Shown here: piece after piece, positions 32,801 through 42,916 of the stretch
Layout of the letters: the number at the start of each line of letters is the position of its first letter
Position numbering within the stretch: the stretch's first letter is position 1
Assembly (NCBI RefSeq): GCF_018294505.1
Contig: NC_057812.1
Coordinates: 55,968,074 to 56,032,073, forward strand
Length of the DNA: 64,000 bases
Origin: Triticum aestivum
Lineage: Eukaryota; Streptophyta; Magnoliopsida; Poales; Poaceae
Direction of reading: 5' to 3'
Program-made: the position numbers and the translations under genes
Notes under the pieces: generated by a model
The model's input: the letters and a program-made list of their open reading frames with translations, nothing else
Database searches by the model: none
What the model was told of the DNA's origin: nothing

Positions 32801-35140
32801 GGACCACCAACATCCCCTAACTTAGTCTTTTCCTTCCTATTTTCTGATATTGCCTTATGAAGTCAAAACCACAAGAAGATGAATAAAATTAGCTCTGCAT
32901 AACTGGTTGATGCCTGATACAGACGAACACTACTTTGATGTAAGGCAAGCGCAGGATAGGAGGATGGAATATATACAAAAAAGACAGCGTTTCATATTCA
33001 CACGTACGATAGGAGGATGGAATATGTATGAAAAAACAGTAAGCGGAAGGCATTTCAACAAAATTAGAAGAAATGAAAGCTAGGCACCATATGAACATGC
33101 AACCAATATCACTCTATCAGGTAAAAAGTGTCTCATCGTAAGTGCCATTTCAAGAAATTAGAAGCAGTACAAGCTAGAAGACAATGCAAGATGCAACCTA
33201 CATCACAGTCCCAAGTTAAATGTGTCTTATGGGTAAGTGATCATTGCAGGTATAAGTTGTAAACTACACAGATGCAATTCAACATAATCAGAAGCAATAC
33301 AAACTAGACATCATACGGAAAACGCAACCATGTATAACAGTTCCAAGTAAGAGCAAGCACCTGTGATGGTGGAGTAGGGGAGATGTGCTCATCATGTACA
33401 CGTATGTTCTAGAAACAGGAACACGTGTCATATTCACAGGCATTATGTGTAAAGTAAGCAGATGCAATTCAAGTTAGAAGCAATACAAGCTACATATCAT
33501 ACGCAACATGCAACCACATATAATAGTGTCAAGTTAGAGCAAGCACCTGTGATGGTGGAGTAGGGGAGATGTGCTCATCATCTACACAGCTATGTTGACT
33601 GTCCAGCCTTGTGTTGTCTTGCAAATCTTGTTGGGAGGATGGAGGAGTAGAATCTGTAGAGACCCCCTGTTTGAGTTGCTCCAAAGGACAACCATCATCC
33701 ACTGCCAGACTAATTTCCTTTAGCTGTAATGATTTTGCATTGTGAAGTCAAACCGATAAGAAAAAGGAATAAAATTCGCTCTTCAGAACTCATTCATGCA
33801 TGATACTGACGAACAATACTCGGATGAAAGGCAAACACATGATGCGAGGATGGAATATGTATGAAAAACAGGATGGTGTGACATATTCACACCTATGATG
33901 TGGTCACTAAGCAGAAGGCATTTCAACAAATTAGAAGCACTGCAAGCTAGACACCATATGAAAGATGCAACCAATATCACTCTGCCAAGTTCAAACTGTA
34001 TGGCGTTTCAACAAATTAGAAGCAGTACATGCTAGAAATCATATGCATGACACAACCAATGTCACAGTGGCGACTTAAAGGTGCCTTATCATAAGATATA
34101 GTATGTACCAAAAACAGGAAAGCGTGTCATATTCACATGTATCATGTGTAAGCTAAGCAGATGCAGTTTACACTAATTAGGAGCAATACGAGCTAGACAC
34201 CATATGCAACATGCAACCAGATATCACACTGCCAAGTTAGAGCAAGCACCTTGGATGGTGGAGTAGGGGAGCGGAGACTTGGACCTTGTAATGCACTATC
34301 AGTACAAGGAGAATCGGTACAAATGCTCTGTTTACGTTGCTGCAGAGGACCACCATCATCACCTTACTCTTTTCCTTCCTCTTTCTTGATTTTGCCTTGT
34401 CAAGTCAAACCCACAAGAAAAAGGAATAAAATTTGCTCTTCAAAACTCATTGATGCATGATACTGACGAACACTACTTTCATGTAAGACGAACACTACAT
34501 ATCACACTGCCAAGTAAGAGCAAGCACCTGCGATGGTGGTGTGGGGAATTGCGGTGATCAACTAGAGAGCTACGTTGACTATCTTCATTTAGCCTTGCTG
34601 TTTCTTGAGAATCATGTGGGGAGGATGACACTGCACTCTTTAAACGAGTATGGCGTCTCACAGAAACCCACCCGGGTGACTGTCTCATCATAAGTGATTG
34701 ACGAGGGATACAAAAGAGCATTAGTTTGATGTACGAACATGGTTAATAGACATATGTAGTATGTATCAAAAACAGGAAGGCATGTCATTATCAAAGGTAT
34801 AATGTGTAAAGTAAGCAGATGCAATTTAACCAAATTGGAAGCAATACAAGCTAGACACCATATGCAACATGCAACCACATTTGACAGTGCGAAGTTAAAG
34901 CAAGCACCTGGGATGGTTGTGTGTGGCAATTGAGATCATCAACTGCAGAGCTACGTTTAATGTCTCCAACTACTGACACTGCACCCGTTAGAGCGTTGGA
35001 ACGCTTAGTGCTTATCTTCGAATTACACTGGAGCGACTTCTGTCTTTTCTTGTCTGCATTCATCAACACTGCTTCAGAGTCTGAAATACCCATGCATAAA
35101 AAAACAATAGTGTGAGTATGGGTGAAGTGTGTGCACAATT
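29887..35140 (-). pseudogene. CACTA-encoded En/Spm-family protein (Transposase_24-like), multi-exon
   Basis: Read leftwards, the exons are inferred from splice-like borders. A set of short repeated exons lies at 35100-32692. Then come about 32121-31790 (MAKSKKRKENN...), 31685-31445 (MLDRLTKSKGGRMEIHFEAG...RCHARILPTWIQY), 31340-31118 (MRFKLDPKDD...YRYRLRKSHFEGKAYNE...ITDEDWTALV), 30893-30776 (FKDCHTSKMKGMSTPVQAAI), 30291-30080 and 30079-29887 (a coiled-coil end). This order matches the plant transposase (Ptta/En/Spm) family, a DNA-binding accessory protein rather than the catalytic DDE transposase. A TAG in place of an expected Trp follows ALVKH (near 31145), and another TAG ends the MAKSKKR exon frame early. 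No DDE transposase gene is seen. Confidence 0.6.
32683..35100 (-). repeat. Tandemly repeated exon-plus-donor cassette within the CACTA gene
   Basis: Six copies of an exon end, each CCATC(A/G)CAG-like followed by GTGCTTGC on the minus strand, occur with last exon bases at 32692, 33361, 33547, 34250, 34528 and 34908. The coding ends read alike (FISRTPPSQ, HISPTPPSQ, CHTQPSQ). About 150 bp of downstream intron (TTGGCAGTGTGATAT...GCATATGGTGTCTAG) is repeated too. Copies differ in completeness. The one at 33361 keeps only the 3' part of the exon. Confidence 0.65.
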
Positions 35141-36400
35141 AGTACAGTGTAAAGGTAGCAGATAGCAGGTCGGTGAGAAATAAATGACGGGAGACATATG
35201 ATAGCTCTACAACATGCATGGCACACTAAATTACTACATGATTCTATGAAAATAACAGTCGACTGAAAGCAAATAGGTCAGTCTATTTTTTCTGCACTGT
35301 CTGATGTACAAAGAATAGGCAGATCGCCTTCATCTACCTCCAGCGAGTCAGTGTTGACGATCTTCCTCGAAACGCCAGCGACCACCGGCCCAGTATTCCT
35401 CCCCTGCCTGCGCCCTCCCCTCGACCTCACCGCACCGCCGTGCTTGGCACCCCCCGGCCATAAATTCAAGCCCCGCCGACCTCCGGATCGGGCGCAAGCA
35501 GCTCCTGCCCCACACCCCTATGATAGACACAGATGCGCCGCTTCCCTGAGGAATAGGCGGACTAGGTGCTCCGCGCGCCTAAGCGGGTGCTGCTTCTTTT
35601 AATTGTGGTTCAACTGACCCTGAATTGAAATCCAGGCGGGCTACTGACCTCTAGCAAAGGTGAAATAGTAAAAGGGAGGAAACCTTGTGCATTTAGTATC
35701 ACGAAGAAGATGGAGTAAGAAGCGCTCAACTAGTTTATTTCGTGGGATGAATACAGTGTGAGCGGAGACATAATATTTGCACGAATAAGGGAAGAGGAGT
35801 ACCTCTTTCTGCTGGCAGTGCTGTGTCCTCCTTCTGTTTTTCCGACGATCTTCTTGTTGTTCACCGGAAACCAGAAGTTGTGGAGGACGATGCAGCCTTG
35901 GACGAACCCATGGCCAAGTTGTTGAGTGTGGTGCGGTAGTCGTCTGTCGGCGGCGGGGAAGCAGATCCGAGGCGGCGAACGACGGCGTAGTGGGAACAGC
36001 TCCGGTGCGGTGGACGGTTGCGACAGTGGAGCCGCAGCAGTGAGGCATAGGACGGCATGGTCGGAGTGGTTCTGGTACGGCGCACATCAACGTCGGCATC
36101 GTGGAGGCAGCACTGCCTCGGCTTCAGCTGCTATGTCCTTGAGGGCGTTGCGGTTGCGGTTGCGTTGGACGATGACGTCGGGGTACTGGCTCTGGCGTGA
36201 TGGAGGAGGGCGGTGGTGGATTGGCCGCTATGGGGTGGAGGACGGAGGAGGCTGGGGTTTCGCGGCTGGTGGAGATGGCGTTTTCGCGCCCACAGAGTAT
36301 GAATGGGGAAACGGAGGGAGGCGTGGAACTAAGGGGAACAATGTTTCGGTTTGAGACGCGCTTGTTTGAAATTTGGGGAAAGTTACAAACTTTCCCCCCA
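35141..36400 (-). other. Probable 5' region/first exons of the CACTA gene
   Basis: The minus strand is C-rich, with a possible exon ending CAGCAGAAAGAG|GTACTCC near 35803 and another short coding-like piece at 35278-35420 (VNTDSLEVDEGDLPILC). An ATG at 36099 opens a Pro/Arg/Thr-rich frame, but composition bias makes coding status unclear. The plus-strand ORFs here are G-rich shadows. Confidence 0.3.
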
Positions 36401-37309
36401 TCTAAAATTTCGGACATATTGTGGGTTGGGGGTAGGACAGTCATGTCAGGTGTCCCAAATGTGGGCGGGATAGATTTTGGCTGAGCACATGGGTAGGCGC
36501 CCACGGCGTATGAATGCTTCTCTGGCATCTTGGTGAAGTTACAAACCTACCCCGGTTTAGACCTTTGGACATCGGGCCGATAGGCCACACGGGCCAGAGT
36601 CAGGACAGTAATTTCCTACCACCAAAACATTAGTCTCACGCGGTTTCGCGTGACCAGAGGCCTATTTGGCGCTTCGTTCAATATTTGGGAGCAGAAGCAT
36701 TAACGTTTTCGGTTCTCTTGAATTGAACTTTCAGGATTTGTCAAACTTCATAAATCTTTACTCTTGAAAATCCTAAAGCTACGATTATTTTGGAATGGAG
36801 GGGGTACATTTGAATATAAATTGTACACGAGTATGTATTAAAAAATATGCAACTTACCGTAATTTGTTGATAACACAATCAATTGACCAGTCAAACGGTC
36901 CACATTCAGCAGCACGCATTATCATAGGGCCCACCCGTCAGCGCGTATATGAAGGACAGAAATGGTAATAAATTAGTGGTCGGTGGGTATTCGAAGTTGT
37001 GAGACCTCTGGTTCGCAGTCACCGGCGGTTGGGGGTGTTCATTGGGCGGTGGGGTGGGGATCCCCGCAGAAAAAGCTCGGGGGGGACTAGAGGGATGGCC
37101 GGTGCGGCGGCGGACCGGCGGTGGGGAGTGGTTTCGGGGAGGGTGGGCCGGCCGCAGGCGGCGGGGGCTGGCGGTTCGGCCGGTGGTGGCTGGCGGCTCA
37201 GGGGGGTGGAGTTTTATGATAAACTGGAGGCCCTTGATTTCATATCCAACGGCTGGAAAATCTAATGACCAGAGATGAAAAAGTCAGTCAACTGACGTGT
37301 AGCCTCACC
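36401..37309. other. Intergenic sequence with MITE relic and G-rich block
   Basis: No gene is supported. At 36783-36803 TTTTGGAATGGAGGGGGTA looks like the right end of a Stowaway-type MITE, but the left end is not clear. From 36999 to 37230 the plus strand is extremely G-rich with many GGG/GGGG runs. The long frame there is a by-product of composition. Confidence 0.4.
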
Positions 37310-37540
37310 CCGCATGTACACATGCACGCACGCAAGACATGCACGCAAGACATGCACGCATGTAGGCGTGCAACACTGACACGTACACATGCACGCATAC
37401 TGGCATGCAACACTGACACGTACACATGCACTCACGAACACACACACATACGCATCCATGCATGCAACACTGAAACGTACCCTTGCACGCACGCAACACT
37501 CGCATGCCTGCATGCACACAGCACACGACGCAAGACACAC
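37310..37540. repeat. CA/TG/CG-rich tandem repeat (ATGCACGCA units)
   Basis: Short units of the ATGCACGCA type are embedded in a longer unit of about 46-48 bp that contains GCAACACTGACACGTACACATGCA, seen at about 37369 and 37407 and in altered form near 37462. The Angela element starts directly after it. The long Cys/Val-rich and His/Thr-rich frames across it are repeat artefacts. Confidence 0.75.
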
Positions 37541-37544
37541 GTTC

Positions 37545-39247
37545 TGTTGGAAATATGCCCTAGAGGCAATAATAAAATGGTTATTATGATATTTCTTTGT
37601 TCATGATAATTGTCTATTATTCATGCTATAATTGTGTTATCCGGAAATCATAATACATGTGTGAATACATAGACCACAACACGTCCCTAGTGAGCCTCTA
37701 GTTGACTAGCTCGTTGATCAAAAGATAGTCATGGTTTCGACATTGGATGTCATTGATAACGGGATCACATCATTAGGAGAATGATGTGATGGACAAGACC
37801 CAATCCTAAGCATAGCTTAAAGATCGTGTAGTTCATTTGCTATAGCTTTTCCGAATGTCAAGTATCATTTCCTTAGACCATGAGATTGTGCAACTCCCGG
37901 ATACCGTAGGAGTGCTTTGGGTGTGCCAAACGTCACAACGTAACTGGGTGACTATAAAGGTACACTGCGGGTATCTCCGAAAGTGTTTGTTGGGTTGGCA
38001 CGAATCGAGACTGGGATTTGTCACTCCGTATGACAGAGAGGTATCTCTGGGCCCACTCAGTAATGCATCATCATAATGAGCTCAATGTCACCAAGTGGTT
38101 GTTCATGGGATCATGCATTACGGTACGAGTAAAGTGACTTGCCGGTAACGAGATTGAACGAGGTATTGGGATACCGACGATCGGGTCTCGGGCAAGTAAT
38201 GTACCGATTGACAAAGGGAATTGTATACGGGATTGATCGAATCCTCGACATCGTGGTTCATCCGAAGAGATCATCGAGGAGCATGTGGGAGCCAACATGG
38301 GTATCCAGATCCTGCTGTTGATTATTGACCGGAGAGTCGTCTCGGTCATGTCTGCGTGTCTCCCGAACCCGTAGGGTCTACACACTTAAGGTCCGGTGAT
38401 GCTAGGGTTGTTGAGATATTAGTATACGGTAACCCGAAAGTTGTTCGGGGTCCCGGATGAGATCCCGGACGTCACGACGAGTTCCGGAATGGTCCGAAGA
38501 TGAAGATTTATGTATAGGAAGTCAAGTATTGTACCGGAATGGTCCGGGGTAATCGGTATTGTACCGGGACCACCGGAAGGGTCCCGGGGGTCCACCGGGT
38601 GGGCCCACCTATCCCGGAGGGCCCCATGGGCTGAAGTGGGAGGGGAACCAGACACAGATGGGCTGGTGCACCCCCCATGGGCCTCCCCTGCGCCTAGGGT
38701 TGGAAACCCTAGGGGTGGGGACGCCCCACTTGGCTTGGGGGGCACTCCACCCCCCTTGGCCGCTGCCCCCCCTTGGAGATGGCATCTCCTAGGGCCGGCG
38801 CCCCTCCTAGGGGTCCTATAAATTGTGGGGGGGGAGGGAGGGCAGCCGCACCCTAACCCCTGGCGCCTTCCTCTCCCTCTCGTGACACCTCTCCTTCTCG
38901 CAGTGCTCGGCGAAGCCCTGCTGAGATCGCCATAGTTTCCACCACCACGCCGTCGTGCTGCTGGATCTTCATCAACCTCTCCTTCCCCCTTGCTGGATCA
39001 AGTTGGAGGAAACGTCTTCCCAACCGTACGTGTGTTGAATGCGGAGGTGCCGTCCGTTCGACACTAGGTCATCGGTGATTTGGATCACGGCGAGTATGAC
39101 TCCATCAACCCTGTTCTCTTGAACGCTTCCGCGCGCGATCTACAAGGGTATGTAGATGCACTCCCCTCTCCCTTGTTTCTAGATGACTCCATAGATTGAT
39201 CTTGGTGATGCATAGAAAATTTTAAAATTCTGCTACGTTCCCCAATA
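37545..39247 (+). repeat. 5' LTR of the Angela-type element
   Basis: 1703 bp. It begins TGTTGGAAATATGCC and ends TTCCCCAATA, where the 3' LTR has CCCCAACA. The TATA region CTATAAATTG is at 38816-38825 (CTATAAATAG in the 3' LTR). The frames inside it are not genes. Confidence 0.92.
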
Positions 39248-40519
39248 GTGGCATCATGATCTAGGTCTATGCGTAGTTTCTATGCACGAGTAGAACACAA
39301 AGCAGTTGTGGGCGTCGATATTGTCTATTTACTTGCCGTTACTAGTCTTATCTTGATTCGGTGGCATCGTGGGATGAAGCGGCCCAGACCGACCTTACAC
39401 GTACGCTTACGTGAGACTGGTTCCACCGATTGACATGCACTAGTTACATAAGGTGGCTGGCGGGTGTCTGTCTCTCCCACTTTAGTCGGATCGGATTCAA
39501 TGAAAAGGGTCCTTATGAAGGGTAAATAGAAATTGGCATATCACGTTGTGGTTTTGGCGTAGGTAAGAAACGTTCTTGCTAGAAACCTGTAGCAGCCACG
39601 TAAAAACTTGCAACAACAATTAGAGGACGTCTAACTTGTTTTTGCAGCATGTGTCGTGTGATGTGATATAGCCAAAAGGATGTGATGAATGATATATGTG
39701 ATGTATGAGATTGATCATGTTCTTGTAATAGGAATCATGACTTGCATGTCGATGAGTATGACAACCGGCAGGAGCCATAGGAGTTGTCTTAATTTATTTA
39801 TGACCTGCGTGTCAACATAAACGTCATGTAATTACTTTACTTTATTGCTAAAGCGTTAGCCATAGTAGTAGAAGTAATAGATGATGAGACAACTTCAAGA
39901 AGACACGATGATGGAGATCATGGTGTCATGCCGGTGACAACGATGATCATGAAGCCCCAAAGATGGAGATCAAAAGGAGCAAATGATATTGGCCATATCA
40001 TGTCACTATTTGATTGCATGTGATGTTTATCATGTTTTACATCTTATTTGCTTAGAACGATGGTAGCTTAAATAAGATGAGCCCTTGTGATAATTTCAAG
40101 AAAGTGTTCCCCCTAACTGTGCACCGTTGCGAAGGTTCATTGTTTCGAAGCACCACGTGATGATCGGGTGTGATAGATTCCAACATTTGAATACAATGGG
40201 TGTAAGCCAGATTTACACACACAATACACTTAGGTTGACTTGACGAGCCTAGCATGTACAGACATGGCCTCGGAACACGGAAGACCGAAAGGTCGAGCAT
40301 GAGTCATATAGAAGATATGATCAACATGAAGATGTTCACCGATGTTGACTAGTCCGTCTCACGTGATGATCGGACACGGCCTAGTTGACTCGAATCATGT
40401 TTCACTTAGATGACTAGAGGGATGTCTATCTGAGTGGGAGTTCATTGAATAATTTGATTAGATGAACTTAATTATCATGAACTTAGTCCAAAATCTTTAC
40501 ACTATGTCTTGTAGATCAA
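39248..40519 (+). other. 5' untranslated leader of the Angela-type element
   Basis: About 1.27 kb of non-coding leader between the LTR and gag. It starts GTGGCATCATGATCTAGG, a degenerate primer-binding region. No ORF of interest. A leader of this length is usual for the BARE1/Angela group. Confidence 0.7.
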
Positions 40520-40824
40520 ATGGCCCACGCTAATGTTGCCCTAAACTTCAACGCGTTCCTAGAGAAAACCAAGCTGAAAGATAATGGCAGCAACTATACG
40601 GACTGGGTCCGAAACCTGAGGATCATCCTCATAGCTGCCAAGAAAGATTATTTCCTAGAAGCACCGCTAGGTGACGCACCCATCCCAGAGAACCAAGACG
40701 TTATGAACGCTTGGCAGTCACGTGTTGATGATTACTCCCTCGTTCAGTGCGGCATGCTTTACAGATTAGAACCGGGGCTCCAAAAGTGTTTTGAGCGACA
40801 CAGAGCATATGAGATGTTCGAAGA
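40520..40824 (+). pseudogene. gag: Angela-type gag, N-terminal part up to the copy B insertion
   Basis: ATG 40520 starts MAHANVALNFNAFLEKTK. The gag then has a UBN2-type block (GSNYTDWVRNLRIIL, PLGDAPIP, MLYRLEPGLQKCFERH) and is interrupted after YEMFED at GAAGA (40820-40824), where the copy B LTR begins. The remainder resumes at 54619 after the duplicated GAAGA. Apart from the insertion this part is open. Confidence 0.88.
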
Positions 40825-42375
40825 TGAAAGTGCGTTATATCGACTAGAGGGGGGAGTTAATAGGCGATTTTTATGAAATTCTTCACTAAGGAATTTGCCG
40901 GTGAGGAAATTCCTTAGCGAAGAACTACTAGCAGCGGAATAAGTACTCAAAGGTAAACATAACAGAATACAAGCATAGTCATCATGATGAAATGAAGACA
41001 GGCACATAGTACAGGAAGCGTAATCACAGGATAACACAGGATGAAGACAAACAGACTGAAGAAATTGAACTGAGGAAATTGAGAAAGTCTTCAGTCAAAG
41101 TCTTCAAACACAGATATGAACAAACACACAGCACAGGTATGAGGAAATGAAAGAGTTGAGGAAATAGAACCAGTAAGCTCGGCGAAGACAATGATTTGGT
41201 AGACCAGTTCCAACTGTTGTCTCAGTTGTACGTCTGGTTGGAGCGGCTGAGTATTTAAACTCGAGGACACACAGTCCCGGACACCCAGTCAAGGACACTT
41301 AGTCCAAGACACCCAGCCCTCACCGTATTCTCCTTGAACTAAGGTCACACAGACCTCGTCCAATCACTCGTGGTAAGTCTTCAGGCGACTTCCAAACCTT
41401 CACAAACTTGGTCACTCGGCGATCCACAATTCCTCTTGGATGCTCTAGACCATGACGCCTAACCGTCTGGAAGAAGCACAGTCTTCAAAGGTAACAAGCG
41501 TCGCATCCACTCAGGATCAATCTCTTCAGTGATGCTCAATCACTTGGGGTTTGTAGGTGTTTGGGTTTTGGGTTTTTGGTTTTTCCTCACTTGATGATTT
41601 TCGCTCAAAGTCCTCAGAGGATGGGTTGCTCTCAAATGACAAGTGTCAGTTTCTCTCGGAGCAGCCAACCAGCTAGTGGTTGTAGGGGGCGGCTATTTAT
41701 AGCCTAGGGAGCAGCCCGACATGATAAGACATAAATGCCCTTCAATGATATGACCGTTAGGTGGATAGATATTTTGGGATAGCTGGCGCATAGCACAGCA
41801 ACGGTCGGAATTTTGAGTAGCAAAATCCTGAGGGCTATCATGTTCCTCACTGTGTAGGCAATCCGCACTAGCGAATTCCTAACTCCTCAGTCAGGACAAA
41901 TTCCTCGGAGACCAGAAGAACTTCGTCTCTATCACTGAAGAAATTGACTAAACTGTATGAGATTTCCAATGGCTTCACTCGAAGGGATTGGTAGGTGTAG
42001 GATTTTGAGTTGAGCATCACATGGAAATTTTTCCTTAGTATTTCCTCAACCCCCTTTAACAGTATGGTGTTTCCTATGACTCAAGAAAGAGAAAAACAAA
42101 ACTATGAACATGAAAGTCTTCAAGCTTCATATTTCTCGCATGAATATCAAGTCTTCACGGACACACCAATTTCTTCACTTTCAAAGTCTTCATAAAAGTC
42201 TTCAAAAATACCAAAATCTTCAGTCGAAGATATTCATTTTAGGGGCCGACTTTTCCTGTAAATATCAAACTCCTCATAGACTTATAGACCTGTGTACACT
42301 CACACACGCATTAGTCCCTTAACCTATAAGTCGTCAATACACCAAAATCACTAAGAGGCACTAGATGCACTTACA
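40825..42375 (-). repeat. 3' LTR of copy B
   Basis: It runs from TGAAAGTGCGTTATATCG to GATGCACTTACA. On the minus strand the TATA box CTATAAATAG is at 41693-41702. It pairs with 53070-54618. Confidence 0.94.
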
Positions 42376-42916
42376 ATCTCCCCCTTTTTGGTGATTGATG
42401 ACAATATAGGTTAAGTTTTCAACGGGGATAAACATATGAAGTGTAAATACTGATATTGAGGAGTTTGATTGCAAGATATAGAAGAACTCCCCTAAAGATG
42501 TGCATAGTGAGGAATTTGCTTTTGAAGCAATGCACACTTGAAGAGTTGACTCATGGAGATCTCCCCCTATATCTTGTAATTCATACATGCATTTAACATA
42601 TAATATGAAGAATTTGAAATGCATGATGAAATATGGTGCCTGATGAAATTCAGCATGCGTGCAATAATATTAACGAGGAATAAGCATGCAGAATAGTGCA
42701 TCAAGAGTATCACAGCATAGTGCATCAAAAGTATCAGAGCACCATCAGGTTTAAGATTACAACTCGATCCAATAAAGTTTCAGAAGAACGAGAGTTGTAA
42801 CTTAGCAAAAAAATGCCCATATAGTAGACCTGCTTGAAGACTAACTCATATTTCTCCCCCTTTGTCATCGAATGACCAAAAGGATCAAAAATGAGGACTA
42901 ACGCCCCTGAAGATAA
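42376..42916 (-). other. 3' untranslated region and polypurine tract of copy B
   Basis: Read on the minus strand, the region ends ACCAAAAAGGGGGAGATT directly at the LTR edge, the polypurine tract. Two further G-rich purine runs lie upstream (near 42560 and 42853), as in the pol-less element. Non-coding. Confidence 0.75.

Larger units (their letters stand above)
28287..36400 (-). mobile_element. CACTA (En/Spm) DNA transposon; one terminus seen, right limit uncertain
   Basis: CACTACAAAAAAATACAC at 28287 is a CACTA-type terminus, inserted in Gypsy RNase H after GTT (candidate 3-bp duplication). Inside are subterminal repeats and a minus-strand gene with the plant En/Spm-associated domain. A matching inverted end (GTGTATTTTTTTGTAGTG) was not found up to 37544 or in 60025-64000. 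The right limit given is where transposon-like gene sequence fades. The body may be truncated or end outside the window. Confidence 0.7.

Noticed and set aside
35926..36354. Plus-strand ORF of 142 codons
   Set aside because: Gly/Arg/Trp-rich composition in a G-rich stretch opposite the C-rich 5' region of the minus-strand CACTA gene. A shadow frame.
37262..37606. Cys/Val-rich and His/Thr-rich ORFs on both strands
   Set aside because: Low-complexity translations of the ATGCACGCA tandem repeat.
38510..38821. Gly/Pro-rich ORFs in the Angela LTR (also at 59234-59599)
   Set aside because: They occur at the same place in both LTRs in altered forms. GC-rich LTR sequence, not a gene.
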